DNA of 64,000 bases from Uliginosibacterium gangwonense DSM 18521 (lineage in GTDB: Bacteria > Pseudomonadota > Gammaproteobacteria > Burkholderiales > Rhodocyclaceae), in assembly GCF_000373965.1 (NCBI RefSeq), contig NZ_KB892864.1, forward strand, positions 1-64,000, read 5' to 3'. Positions within the stretch are counted from its first letter, which is position 1. Each line of letters opens with the position of its first letter. Under the pieces are notes generated by a model. The model searched no databases. It was not told the DNA's origin and saw only the letters and a list, made by a program, of their open reading frames with translations. The position numbers were made by a program, and so were the translations under genes. Positions 1-8,999 of this stretch are shown piece by piece.

Positions 1-1652
1 TCGATCTGTGCATCGGTATAAGCCTCGGTCAGCCCTTCAGCACGGGCCTGCTTGGCCACGGCCACGGCGATGTTGGCCGAGACCTTGCGCATGTCGTTCA
101 AGGGCGGCAGCAGCTTGCCTTGCGGGTCGTCCTTGGCGGGTGACATGGCCGCCAGTGCGCGCGCTGCGGCGAGGAACATGCCGTCGGTGACGCGACGGGC
201 CTTGACCGCCAGCGCAGCCAGACCGACTCCGGGGAAGATGTAGGAGTTGTTGGTCTGGGCGAAGTGGTGGGTCTTGCCTTCGTAGTCGATGGAGGCAAAG
301 GGGCTGCCAGTGCCGATGATGGCGCGTCCTTCGGTCCAACGCACGATGTTGGCCGGTTGGGCTTCGACGCAGGAGGTGGGGTTGGAGAGCGGGAAGACGA
401 TCGGGCGGGCGACATGGCGGGCCATTTCGCGGATGATCTCTTCGCTGAAGGAGTCGGCCTGACCAGAAACGCCAACCAGTACGGTGGGTTTGGCGTTACG
501 GGCCACGTCGAGCAGCATGGCCTTGTCGGCGCTGTCGAGCTTCCAGCTCTTGAGCAGGGCGCTGTCCTGGGTGTAGGCCTTCTGGAAGGCTTCCAGGTTC
601 GGGGTCTGTTCGGTCACCAGGCCATGACGGCCAACGATGTAGAAGCGCTTGCGGGCTTCTTCTTCGCTCAGGCCAGCTTCAACCATGGCGTGCTTGATCA
701 GATCAGCAATGCCGATGCCGGCTGAACCACCGCCGAGGATGGCGATGCGTTGTTCGGTCAGCGCTACACCCGTGATCTGGATGGCGGACAACAAGGTGCC
801 GGTCGCAACCGAAGCGGTGCCCTGGATGTCGTCATTGAAGGTGCACAGGCGGTCGCGGTAACGGTCCAACAGACGGTTGGCGTTGTTCTTGTGGAAGTCT
901 TCCCACTGCAGCAGCACTTTCGGCCAGCGTTTGTGGACGGCGGCCACGAAGGCTTCGATGAAGTCATCGTATTCCTGACCACGCACGCGTTCATGGCGCC
1001 AGCCAATGTAGCGCGGGTCAGCCAGACGTTCTTCGTTGTTGGTGCCCACATCCAGCGTGATCGGCAGCGTGGTCGACGGATCAATACCGCCGCAGCCCGA
1101 GTAGATCGCAAGCTTGCCGATGGGAATGCCCATACCGCCCACCCCTTGGTCCCCCAGACCGAGGATACGTTCACCATCGGTGACGACGATACACTCGACG
1201 TTGTCAAAACGCGGGTTGGCCAGAATCTGATCCAGACGATCCTTGTTCGGCAGGCTCAGGAACAGCCCACGCGGACGACGGTAGATGTGGCTGAACTGCT
1301 GGCAGCCTGCGCCCACGGTGGGGGTGTAGATGATTGGCAGCAGCTCTTCCAGATGTTCGGTGATCAGTGCGAAGTAGAGTGTCTCGCAGGTGTCTTGCAG
1401 ATCCCGCAGGAAGACATAGCGGTCCAGATCACTCGGCAGGGCCCGCACGCATTCCAGACGGCGCTGTACCTGGTCTTCCAGGCTTTCAATGTGGTCCGGC
1501 AGCAGCCCATGCAGGTGGAACGCGTCACGCTCTTCGAGTGTGAAGGCGGTGCTTTTGTTCAGCAGCGGGTTTTCGAGGATGTGTTGCCCGCAGCAATCCG
1601 ATTCAATGACAAGGGGATTAAAGTCAGTGGATGTCAGTGCACGATCATTCAT
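1..1652 (-). CDS. maeA: NAD-dependent malic enzyme (malate dehydrogenase, oxaloacetate-decarboxylating), 3' end outside the window
   Basis: Cytoplasmic enzyme that oxidatively decarboxylates L-malate to pyruvate and CO2 with NAD. The 550 visible codons follow the E. coli MaeA (565 aa) pattern throughout: the N-terminal malic domain with PLLNKSTAF and IYTPTVGAGC, VTDGERILGLGDQGVGGMGI, the metal/catalytic segment FEDF-like QWEDFHKNNA and FNDDIQGTA, then a Rossmann domain with GGGSAGIGIAD and the late PLSNPTSCVEA and TGSPFA motifs. Only about 15 C-terminal residues are missing. ATG at 1652 is the first in-frame start and matches the family N-terminus. It lies downstream of a 2-hydroxycarboxylate symporter on the same strand, so imported malate could be fed straight to pyruvate. 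NAD rather than NADP preference is inferred from the SfcA-like length and similarity. Confidence 0.95.
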   Translation of the reverse strand, partial: MNDRALTSTDFNPLVIESDCCGQHILENPLLNKSTAFTLEERDAFHLHGLLPDHIESLEDQVQRRLECVRALPSDLDRYVFLRDLQDTCETLYFALITEHLEELLPIIYTPTVGAGCQQFSHIYRRPRGLFLSLPNKDRLDQILANPRFDNVECIVVTDGERILGLGDQGVGGMGIPIGKLAIYSGCGGIDPSTTLPITLDVGTNNEERLADPRYIGWRHERVRGQEYDDFIEAFVAAVHKRWPKVLLQWEDFHKNNANRLLDRYRDRLCTFNDDIQGTASVATGTLLSAIQITGVALTEQRIAILGGGSAGIGIADLIKHAMVEAGLSEEEARKRFYIVGRHGLVTEQTPNLEAFQKAYTQDSALLKSWKLDSADKAMLLDVARNAKPTVLVGVSGQADSFSEEIIREMARHVARPIVFPLSNPTSCVEAQPANIVRWTEGRAIIGTGSPFASIDYEGKTHHFAQTNNSYIFPGVGLAALAVKARRVTDGMFLAAARALAAMSPAKDDPQGKLLPPLNDMRKVSANIAVAVAKQARAEGLTEAYTDAQI

Positions 1653-1730
1653 TTTTTTACCTCAGCTTTTCGTCTTTCAGCCACCTTCAGCTCTATAGAT
1701 TTGGCATGAAGACAATGGCTGTTGCGTTAC

Positions 1731-1804
1731 AAAAAAAGAGGCGGCTCTATAATTTTTTCAAGTTTTGGAGGCAAAGCCTCCCCCTATCAGTCCCTCAGCC
1801 GCCT
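1731..1804 (-). terminator. Putative terminator or maeA leader structure
   Basis: On the minus strand an 8-bp stem (AGGCGGCT at 1804-1797 with AGCCGCCT at 1746-1739) is followed by CTTTTTTT at 1738-1731. A second hairpin (GGAGGC/GCCTCC, 1768-1782) sits inside the long loop. It lies 92 bases past the symporter stop and about 80 bases before maeA. It could end the symporter transcript or act as an attenuator for maeA. Confidence 0.5.
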
Positions 1805-1895
1805 GGAGAAACTGCATCGGTCATACGCTGGGCGATACCGGTGCGCTACGGGAAAAGCCCGTATTGTAGCGACCGGCAACGCCCAGATTGCCTAC

Positions 1896-3221
1896 TTAGT
1901 GAAAAGCTTTGAGCAGGAAGATTGCAAGCACTACCATGAGTGCGCCGCCAATCCGCGTGGAGATTTGTGCGAAAGGCATCAATCCCATGCGATTACAGGC
2001 AGAAAGAATTGCCACATCTCCCGTGCCACCCAGACCGCTATGGCATGCAGTGACCACGGCAGATTCGACTTGGTACATCTTGAGGAACTTGCCCACAAAC
2101 CAGCCGGAAGCCACCATCGACACCACCGTAACGGTACAGATGCAGAAGTAGGCAAAGGTAAAAGCCTTGATCAGGTCATTCCAAGGCACATACAACACAC
2201 CCAGGCCAACCAACAGAGGGAAGGTCAGGTTGGTCGTCATGAACTTGTACATCTGATGCGCACCCGTTTCCATGCGCACAGGCATCACCTTGGAAACCTT
2301 GAGCAGCGCGGCAGACAAGATCATCAGGATCGGGCCGGGAATGCCCGTGAATGGTGCCAGGAAAGAACCCAGGATGAACATGGAGCATGCCAACAGCAAA
2401 CCAGCGCCCATCAGGGAAAGATCCAGAGGCTTTTCTGTGTTCTGCTCCTTAAGCAGTTCGTTGTCATTACCCGAACGAACCAGCAGGCCTTGACCAGAGA
2501 ATTGCGGCTTGGTCTCACCAATACGGCGGAGGATACCCGCAGAAACAATGGCCACCACGTTACCGATCAATGCCGCTGGAATCAGTGTGGCAATCATCGC
2601 GGGCTGGGCAGAGGAGAGAATCTCGGAATACCCCATTGAAAGCGGCAGGATGCCTTCGCCAATCCCACCTGCAAGAATCGGAACAATGATATAGAAGAAG
2701 GTGTACTTCGGCTCATAACCAAACAACATCGCAACACCAACCCCTGCCACCACCGCAGCAATGGTGCCGACCGCCAATGGTATGAACATGCGCAGAAAGC
2801 CTTGAACCAGTACGCGCCGATTCATCCCCAGCATACTACCGGTCACCAGACAAGCGATATAGAGATACAAGAAGTTGGAAGTCTTCATGACTGCGGTGAT
2901 GGATTTGACCATCTCCGGATTCAGCACTTGATAACCCAACATGGCCGATGGCACGAACAAACACAGAATGGCTGAACCACCAATGCTCTTCAAAACAGGA
3001 ATCCGTGCGCCCAGTTCCCCCAAAAGAAAACCAAACACCATGATGCACGCAAAACCACCAATCATATCTGCGGGCAGTTTCTTGACCAAAGCAGCGCCAA
3101 TAACCACTGCTGCAATAGCAACATATAGCGGCAGGGGCAAGGGCCCTACTTTATAGCTACCGATTTTGCTGAGCAAACCACCACTTGGTGCTTCACTTCC
3201 CATGACTGCTGTGTTGTCCAT
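1896..3221 (-). CDS. 2-hydroxycarboxylate (citrate/malate):cation symporter, 2HCT family
   Basis: Polytopic inner-membrane protein of 441 aa, close to the 446 aa of Klebsiella CitS. It carries the two family GGxG re-entrant loop motifs (AGGIGEG near the middle and GLGGTGD near the C-terminus) and the late RIGG arginine motif (STRIGG), known in CitS to contact substrate carboxylate. About eleven hydrophobic segments are visible. I start at ATG 3221 because AGGAG lies six bases upstream; an in-frame extension of 38 residues to 3335 has no ribosome site. Family members move citrate, malate or lactate with Na+ or H+. The neighbouring malic enzyme favours malate as substrate, but this is inference. 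Confidence 0.9.
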   Translation of the reverse strand: MDNTAVMGSEAPSGGLLSKIGSYKVGPLPLPLYVAIAAVVIGAALVKKLPADMIGGFACIMVFGFLLGELGARIPVLKSIGGSAILCLFVPSAMLGYQVLNPEMVKSITAVMKTSNFLYLYIACLVTGSMLGMNRRVLVQGFLRMFIPLAVGTIAAVVAGVGVAMLFGYEPKYTFFYIIVPILAGGIGEGILPLSMGYSEILSSAQPAMIATLIPAALIGNVVAIVSAGILRRIGETKPQFSGQGLLVRSGNDNELLKEQNTEKPLDLSLMGAGLLLACSMFILGSFLAPFTGIPGPILMILSAALLKVSKVMPVRMETGAHQMYKFMTTNLTFPLLVGLGVLYVPWNDLIKAFTFAYFCICTVTVVSMVASGWFVGKFLKMYQVESAVVTACHSGLGGTGDVAILSACNRMGLMPFAQISTRIGGALMVVLAIFLLKAFH

Positions 3222-3985
3222 GTACATCTCCTCTTGACTGCTGTCTCGTTCGACCCGGTTGCATTCAACGCAAACCGAATCATCTCCTTTGAGGGACTTG
3301 GCGCCTTGCGGATTGCCAGAATCCCGATGCTGCATGTGCCCACTTGAGTCATCCGTTTCCGGCCCTCTTGGGAACTAGTATTTCTGCTTGTTATTGAGCA
3401 TGAGGCGTGCCAGCTAATAAACTTTTCTAATGCAATGATTTATTTGACTTTTTATCTAGCCGTGCAAAGTTGAGATTCGATTTTCCGAATAGGGGCTTTG
3501 AAACCCGTTCGGAAATCCGAACGAAAAAACGGCAAAACAAGAAAAAAACACAGAATTCCAATCAAAACAATAGGTTCGATCAACGAACCAAACAGTTTAT
3601 GAGCTTGCTGAGAGTAAAACAGGATAGAAGTTGGCCAAGTTAGCAAAACATTCACCAATGTGACTTGAGATGCTTCACCTTCATACGCGGCATTGAGCGA
3701 GCATCTGCATCGGGGCTTTACCCATGTGGGCAAATCCCACTCTCAACCAGCCAGAGGGCATAGGTCTTTTTGGCTATGCATCCTGCAATGACATGAGACT
3801 TGGCTTTGATATTGCACACGGAATGCAAGTACGGGCATGCAGCAATAATCCACTTTGTTTTGACTGGACAGCGCTTCATCCGCTGACAATCTGCTCCGCT
3901 TAGGCTTGGAATCATCGTTTTCACGTACCACACTGCACCGTAGATTACAAAGTGAAATCTCAAAACTGCTAATTTGGAGCTTCAA
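3222..3985. other. Intergenic region between the symporter and the PHB depolymerase
   Basis: About 760 bases shared by two divergent genes. Short frames at 3452-3733 and 3718-3963 on the minus strand resemble no family I know and lack good ribosome sites. The region is AT-rich and holds the overlapping inverted repeats at 3482-3523. I see no RNA gene. Confidence 0.5.
3482..3523. promoter_or_regulatory. Overlapping inverted repeats, possible operator
   Basis: TTTCCGAA (3482-3489) pairs with TTCGGAAA (3508-3515), with a GGG/CCC extension inside. The right arm is reused in a second perfect repeat, CGTTCGGA-AA-TCCGAACG (3506-3523). Three TTCGGA half sites therefore lie within 42 bases, about 260 bases upstream of the symporter start and 460 upstream of the depolymerase start. 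The regulator is unknown. Confidence 0.4.
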
Positions 3986-5149
3986 ATGTCAAATTTTCGT
4001 TCCTCTCACATTGCAGCTGTATACCTTGCTTTTGGCTTGGCGATGCCTGCGGTAGTGCTGGCAGACAATGTACAAAAGCTTCCGTCATTCAACGTGGATA
4101 TCAGCCAGACCTCTGTTTCAGGACTTTCTTCAGGGGCCTTTATGAGCGTACAACTAGGGTTTGCCCACTCATCCATCATCAAAGGCGTAGGCGTGGTGGC
4201 TGGTGGCCCCTATTACTGCGCTCAAGACAATGTAAGTAAGGCCACGCAAATCTGCACTTGCACAGCACTGCTGTCCTCAATGTGCAAAAACACCCCTGGA
4301 GCAACAGATATAAACACCTTGAACGCAAAGGTTGCTCAATTTTCCCAAAGCAAAGCCATTGACGACCCTGCCAACGTGCGCCAGCAACGGATATATCTGT
4401 ATGGAGGTGCCAAGGATGTAATCGTTCCACCACCGGTTTTTGATGATCTGCAAAAGTTCTACGGTAACTTTGCAGACCCTGCCAACATTCAGGTTGCGGG
4501 CAGCCCGGACGCCAACCACACCATGCCCACCCCAGGCTATGGCAATGAATGCTCAAAGCTTGGCAATCCCTTTATCAGTAAATGCGATTCAGATACCGCT
4601 GGCGACATCCTTAATTGGATTTACGGTTCCCTGCAACCGGCACAAACAGGCACGCTCAAAGGGCGCCTTCTGCAATTCAACCAACGGGAATTCTCGCCCA
4701 ATATGTACATGGGGGGAATGGATAGTACCGCATGGCTGTACGTTCCTGCCCCTTGTGACACGGGAGAAAAATGCAAAATACATGTCGTGCTACATGGTTG
4801 CAACCAAGGGCAAAGCTACATCCCAACCAACGGTAGCGGTGAAAACGGTGGCCTGTATTATGGATTACAGTATGTGAAGGATACGGGATACAACGCTTGG
4901 GCTGACACCAACAATATTATTGTGCTGTACCCTCAAGCGGTGGTCACCGCTACCAATCCGCAAGGTTGCTGGGATTGGTGGGGCTATGCTGATCCGAACT
5001 ATGCAACCAAGAGCGGCGGACAGATCAAGGCCATTCGTGCAATGATTGACCGGATTGCCGCAGGCAACAAGTCAAACTCTGGCAAAAACAAATCCACCAA
5101 GACGAGCTCGGCATGCAAACTCGATAAAGCCCTCTGCCCCGCAAGTTGA
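3986..5149 (+). CDS. Secreted PHB depolymerase-like esterase, type 2 catalytic domain
   Basis: A 387-aa exported alpha/beta hydrolase likely to cleave poly(3-hydroxybutyrate) or its oligomers outside the cell. Residues 1-26 form a signal peptide ending LA-D. The lipase box GLSSG places the nucleophile at Ser48. The probable acid is Asp144 (GAKD) and the base His178 (DANHTMP). The oxyanion motif HGCNQG (about 270-275) lies after the triad, the order that defines type 2 domains. There is no obvious linker or substrate-binding domain; the C-terminus is a short Lys/Ser-rich tail. GGAG six bases upstream selects ATG 3986. The same window encodes PHB synthesis, but this protein is exported, so it would act on external polymer. 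Some type 2-like proteins act on other esters. Confidence 0.8.
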   Translation: MSNFRSSHIAAVYLAFGLAMPAVVLADNVQKLPSFNVDISQTSVSGLSSGAFMSVQLGFAHSSIIKGVGVVAGGPYYCAQDNVSKATQICTCTALLSSMCKNTPGATDINTLNAKVAQFSQSKAIDDPANVRQQRIYLYGGAKDVIVPPPVFDDLQKFYGNFADPANIQVAGSPDANHTMPTPGYGNECSKLGNPFISKCDSDTAGDILNWIYGSLQPAQTGTLKGRLLQFNQREFSPNMYMGGMDSTAWLYVPAPCDTGEKCKIHVVLHGCNQGQSYIPTNGSGENGGLYYGLQYVKDTGYNAWADTNNIIVLYPQAVVTATNPQGCWDWWGYADPNYATKSGGQIKAIRAMIDRIAAGNKSNSGKNKSTKTSSACKLDKALCPAS

Positions 5150-5176
5150 AATAGAGATCACAAAAGGCGTGTCAAC

Positions 5177-5210
5177 GAAAAAAGCCGTTGAATGCTCAAC
5201 GGCTTTTTTT
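5177..5210 (+). terminator. Rho-independent terminator after the depolymerase gene
   Basis: AAAAAAGCCGTTGA, a short loop, then TCAACGGCTTTTTTT. The symmetric A and T runs allow it to work in both directions, so it could also stop minus-strand transcription coming through tRNA-Asp. Confidence 0.85.
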
Positions 5211-5214
5211 GATT

Positions 5215-5291
5215 TGGCGGAGTGGACGGGACTCGAACCCGCGACCCCCGGCGTGACAGGCCGGTATTCTAACCAACTGAACTACCACTCC
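5215..5291 (-). tRNA. tRNA-Asp (GTC)
   Basis: 77-base cloverleaf with encoded CCA (5215-5217) and anticodon loop CTGTCAC giving GTC. It is identical over all 77 bases to the tRNA-Asp at 21191-21267. It starts about 95 bases beyond the end of mshN in the same orientation. Confidence 0.95.
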
Positions 5292-5386
5292 TCGACCTAA
5301 GCAAAGCTTAGGTCAGAAACCCTTTGCCGATTGATTTTTCTCTCAATCAAACAGAAACCGCATTATAGACACTATTCTCACAATAC

Positions 5387-6175
5387 TCAAGGGGTAACTT
5401 CATCGTCTGACGTATCTTGTGCATCGTGGCGCAGCGCCGCCTGCATCAGACGTGCCTGTTCCTTGCTCACCTGGCCGCTGGTCAGAGCAGCTTCAGCACT
5501 CCCCCGTGCGCCAAGTCTGTCTCCCAAGGCCCGCCGTGAAACCCATTGAGCATAAAGCCAGGCACCATTCCCAGGAGAGGTCACCAAAGCCTGTTCCAAC
5601 AATCCGTTTGCCCGCTCATGCTGCCCAGCCTGCTGGCACAAACCCGCCATGAATGCCAAGTATTCGCCATCTGTTTCCTTGGCATAGGGCCGACTATTTT
5701 CAAGTGTATCCAGCGCATCGACTACCGCTCCACGCTCGGCCTGCAGCAAGGCCAGGGCCCGGGCGATATCAAGGCTCTGGGGTGAAAGATCCTGGCCCTG
5801 CTTAAGCAAGGCCTCAGCATCTGACTTGAACCCTGCATCCAGCAAAAGTTGTACGAGCAGGCGACGCGCATCCAAATGGGCAGGGTCAAGTCGCAGCTGC
5901 GTTCGCAACAAGGCACGCGCCTCTGCAACACGGCCAAGCTTGAGCATACGCAAGGCCTGCTCAAAAGGGGAGTAACTGGTGACATCCTCAACCACGGGGT
6001 GTTTGGAAGCCAGCGGTGACTTAAGCCCATGCTTCACGCGATGTATTTTTTTTGCCTTAGGCACCGCAGGCTTAAGCGGAGCACAGGCGGGTGCAGCAAG
6101 TTTCTCTTCGGCCTGAACAATATGCGGCAATGCCATTAGCATCACCAGTGGCAGCAGGAGTTCAATACGCTTCAT
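5387..6175 (-). CDS. mshN: MSHA biogenesis protein MshN (TPR protein)
   Basis: 262 aa, last gene of the MSHA operon. An N-terminal signal/membrane segment (residues about 4-22) precedes a Lys/Pro-rich linker and a run of tetratricopeptide repeats (about 70-245), with helix pairs such as ALRMLKLGRVAEARALL and LLLDAGFKSDAEALL. MshN proteins are periplasmic TPR components thought to support secretin or pilus assembly. The start overlaps the mshL stop by four bases, so translation is probably coupled. In Vibrio the ATPase gene mshM lies between mshL and mshN; here it is absent. The TPR count is an estimate by eye. Confidence 0.85.
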   Translation of the reverse strand: MKRIELLLPLVMLMALPHIVQAEEKLAAPACAPLKPAVPKAKKIHRVKHGLKSPLASKHPVVEDVTSYSPFEQALRMLKLGRVAEARALLRTQLRLDPAHLDARRLLVQLLLDAGFKSDAEALLKQGQDLSPQSLDIARALALLQAERGAVVDALDTLENSRPYAKETDGEYLAFMAGLCQQAGQHERANGLLEQALVTSPGNGAWLYAQWVSRRALGDRLGARGSAEAALTSGQVSKEQARLMQAALRHDAQDTSDDEVTP

Positions 6176-7956
6176 TGCTGTGCCTTCTTGTTGCTCTTGC
6201 GATCTGGATCGCTGAAGTAATTGATATTGTCTGTATCCAGCAAGCGCTTGACTCGACGCTCGCTATTGCTGATGTCATCGGCCCAGTCAACCGACGACTG
6301 GATCACGGTGGGTTTGAGCAATATCACCAATTCACGCCGCTCTACCTCATGCGACTTCTGCTTGAACAGGTTCCCCACGATAGGCAAGGCACCAATCCCC
6401 GGCACCTGATCGTCGGTATTGTTGGTGCTTTGCTTGATCAATCCGCCCAAAGCAATCATTTGCCCGTCCTGTGCACGCACCACACTATCCATCTCGCTCA
6501 CCGCGCTTGATGCCAGCGGTATAACAAAGGTACCGATCGTGCTCCCAAGATTGATTGTTTGGCTTACGGTTGTCACCTTGCTCACCATGGGGTGGATATG
6601 CAATGTGATCAGATTGTCGTCATCAATCTGCGGGGTTACATCCAGCGCAATCCCTGAGAAAAATGGCTGAAAGGTAATTTTAGGCGTTACGGTCTGGCCA
6701 GTACCACTCGAATTGCTTGTGGCATTGGTGCTGATCTCGGTAACGAAAAAATCATCGGTCCCGACTTTTAACACAGCCTTCTGGTTGTTCAGCGTTGCCA
6801 CACGCGGGCTCGACAACACGTGGACCTTGCCTTGTTCTTCAAGCAGATTCAGCATCGTGCTGAAATTACCTGTTTTAAACACCAAACCAAACATGCTGTT
6901 TACTGCATTGCTGGCATTGGCCAAAGTCTGCCCTGCTGTGCCTGAAATAGGCGTGCTGGTAACCCCGGTAGTCGTGGTAATACCTGAGGATTTGCTTGCG
7001 CCTGCACCTATATTCAATTGCCCGACGGAAAGTTTGCTGTTGAAAAGCCCCCAGTTAATCCCCGCCTGAAAATTGTTGCTCAGCGTCACCTCTATGATTT
7101 TCGCTTCAATAACAACCTGTCGCTCAAGCGATACCTGTGAAGCATGCAAAAACGCTTCAATCTGGCTCAATTCACTGGGCAACCCGCGCACCACCATCAC
7201 CCCGCTTTGCGGACTGATCACCACGCTGCGCCCTTCCCTGCCCCCAAGAATTGCAGTGATGGCCGCAGAGAGTTCACTCCAAAAGTCACTTTGCTCGGTC
7301 GTGCTGATCTTGCTCATCACAAACGAGGTGTTACCAGAACTGGACGATCCAGAACTCGAATTCGATGAGGAATTGCTCGAACCGGAGTTTGAATTCGAAT
7401 TTGAGGAGGTATTATCCGACACCGATCCAGATATCACCCGGATATCCGATCCCCCTTTGCGCACGGCGTTCAGGTAATTTACCTTCATGATCCGTGTCTG
7501 CATATTCTGGGACTGGATAAAGATCCGGCTACCCTCAATGCGGTATTCATAACCGTAGAGTTGGCGAAGTGCAGAAAGCGCTTCTGGCACAGTGACCGCC
7601 TTGAGATTGACGGTAATCTCACCACTCAGGTCATTGGGCAACAGCATGGAATAACGCGTATCGGCCACCATGCTCAAAAGCACATCACGTGCAGAGGCAC
7701 GATTGACAACCAGATCAAACCGTGGCTCAAGCGTCTCAGCCACAACAGGTGGCATATCCAAACGCATGGAAGGATAAAGCGCCCGCGAGGCATCCTGACC
7801 ATCGGCCTGCACATTCAAAGCTTCGTTGCTGGCGTCGGATAGATCGCCCTTGATAGTGTCTTTCGGTTTGTCATATGCGGAAGGCACGCTTGAACAGGCA
7901 GCCAGAATCACCGCACACATCGGCAAGAGGGGCCACAGTAGAGGATTGTTTCGCAT
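6172..7956 (-). CDS. mshL: MSHA outer-membrane secretin MshL
   Basis: 594-aa secretin that forms the outer-membrane channel for the pilus. The N-terminus is a lipoprotein signal with LAAC (Cys21). It is followed by an STN/secretin N-domain (about 75-150, MLLPNDLSGEITVNLKAV), then a low-complexity Ser/Asn/Gly stretch around residues 180-215, and the C-terminal secretin domain with LSSPRVATLNNQKAVLKVG and VPGIGALPIVGNLFK. That Val-Pro-Gly/Gly-rich block is the family signature. It overlaps mshK upstream and mshN downstream. The Ser/Asn run falls in a loop between N-domains and is coded by simple AAT/AGC-type repeats, so its length may vary between strains. Confidence 0.95.
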   Translation of the reverse strand: MRNNPLLWPLLPMCAVILAACSSVPSAYDKPKDTIKGDLSDASNEALNVQADGQDASRALYPSMRLDMPPVVAETLEPRFDLVVNRASARDVLLSMVADTRYSMLLPNDLSGEITVNLKAVTVPEALSALRQLYGYEYRIEGSRIFIQSQNMQTRIMKVNYLNAVRKGGSDIRVISGSVSDNTSSNSNSNSGSSNSSSNSSSGSSSSGNTSFVMSKISTTEQSDFWSELSAAITAILGGREGRSVVISPQSGVMVVRGLPSELSQIEAFLHASQVSLERQVVIEAKIIEVTLSNNFQAGINWGLFNSKLSVGQLNIGAGASKSSGITTTTGVTSTPISGTAGQTLANASNAVNSMFGLVFKTGNFSTMLNLLEEQGKVHVLSSPRVATLNNQKAVLKVGTDDFFVTEISTNATSNSSGTGQTVTPKITFQPFFSGIALDVTPQIDDDNLITLHIHPMVSKVTTVSQTINLGSTIGTFVIPLASSAVSEMDSVVRAQDGQMIALGGLIKQSTNNTDDQVPGIGALPIVGNLFKQKSHEVERRELVILLKPTVIQSSVDWADDISNSERRVKRLLDTDNINYFSDPDRKSNKKAQQ

Positions 7957-8345
7957 TATTTCGAGTCTCCCCGCGAGGTTTTTTCCGGTTCAACGGCCGG
8001 GGTTCGTGCCGTGTTCTGACGTGGAACCGGAAGCAATTTCAAGATAATCATGCCATTTGAGCCATAAAGCTGTGCCTGACTGGGGCCAAGGCTACGCAAT
8101 TGATAGCCACGAATACTTTGGCCAATCGCCACACTCTGCCCACTGATGACTGCAGACTTGCGCTGTGGTGATAGCAAAACCGATTGCAGCACGAGAGGCG
8201 CCTCAATCGCAGCACTGCTGGCAGCAGTAGGCGCTCCCGGCAAAAAGGCAGCGGGCGGCCTGGTGGGATCATAAAATCCGCTGCTTTGCGCGAAGACGGG
8301 CGCACACAACACCGCAAAGATCCAGGCATTTAAAAACCGAGCCAT
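7956..8345 (-). CDS. mshK: MSHA biogenesis protein MshK
   Basis: 129 aa with a signal peptide (cleavage near FAQS) and a DPTRPP motif right after it, typical of MshK and of PilP/GspC-like periplasmic proteins. The middle (LVLQSVLLSPQRKSAVISGQSVAIG) resembles the small beta domain that links the inner-membrane complex to the secretin. The start overlaps mshJ by 16 bases and the stop shares a base with the mshL start. Confidence 0.85.
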   Translation of the reverse strand: MARFLNAWIFAVLCAPVFAQSSGFYDPTRPPAAFLPGAPTAASSAAIEAPLVLQSVLLSPQRKSAVISGQSVAIGQSIRGYQLRSLGPSQAQLYGSNGMIILKLLPVPRQNTARTPAVEPEKTSRGDSK

Positions 8346-8995
8346 GCGCGCTCCATACTCAGAGTGTTCAGCGTAAGGGTCATGGTTGACACAGGGTAGT
8401 GGTCAACTTTGAGGTTCAGGTCCGACAGATAAAATTTCCATGGCAGCATCTCTACTTTTTTCATATAGCCAGCCAGCGCAGCGTAATCGCCGCGCACCGT
8501 CACCTCTATGCTCTGGCGATAGATGCTTTTGCCATCCGCTACGGGTTTTGATGCTGCAGCATCAGCCGCCAACAAATCTTCTGCGGTGCCTGAACGGATA
8601 GAGACAAGCTCCAGCCCCTTCTGCGAATTGATCAAATCATGCAAAACCCCAGCCATCTTGTCTGATGTAGCCAGTTCCGCCTGAGCTTTGGTCAGTTCTT
8701 CGCTCATCCGCGCGTTATCTGCCTGTATCTGCTTGATAAGTGCTTTGGAGTCCCCATCTAGATCTTTGGCAGAGGCTTCTACCATTGCAACCTCTTGGTC
8801 GCTGAGCTGCTTGAACTGCAAATCGCTTTGGACTGTAGCCTCGTGCGCCTTCCGATATCGCACAATGACAGGCTGCAAAGCCACTGCATAGATAATAAGC
8901 ATCAAGCATACCGTCACCCCCAGGAAAACATACAGCCTTTCGCGTGGCTTGAGCACATCAAATCGGTCGGAGAGGAAGATCCATGCTTTTTTCAT
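8330..8995 (-). CDS. mshJ: MSHA biogenesis protein MshJ (PilO-like)
   Basis: 221 aa. A short cytoplasmic N-terminus is followed by one transmembrane helix (about 23-42), a periplasmic coiled coil (about 55-115, Lys/Gln/Ala-rich) and a C-terminal ferredoxin-like PilO/GspM domain with IEVTVRGDYAALAGYMKKVE. It should pair with the PilN-like protein encoded just upstream to form the alignment subcomplex between the inner membrane platform and the secretin. It overlaps mshK. Confidence 0.85.
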   Translation of the reverse strand: MKKAWIFLSDRFDVLKPRERLYVFLGVTVCLMLIIYAVALQPVIVRYRKAHEATVQSDLQFKQLSDQEVAMVEASAKDLDGDSKALIKQIQADNARMSEELTKAQAELATSDKMAGVLHDLINSQKGLELVSIRSGTAEDLLAADAAASKPVADGKSIYRQSIEVTVRGDYAALAGYMKKVEMLPWKFYLSDLNLKVDHYPVSTMTLTLNTLSMERAWLGF

Positions 8996-8999
8996 CTTC

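Noticed and set aside
750-1709. Long plus-strand frame of 319 codons
   Set aside because: Antisense to maeA, whose conserved motifs are unmistakable; the frame has no recognisable domain.
3452-3733. 93-codon minus-strand frame with one hydrophobic stretch
   Set aside because: No ribosome site, no known family, and it runs through the inverted-repeat region.
7330-7430. Simple repeats that might be a CRISPR or satellite
   Set aside because: They are codon-level Ser/Asn repeats inside mshL, with no fixed repeat-spacer spacing.
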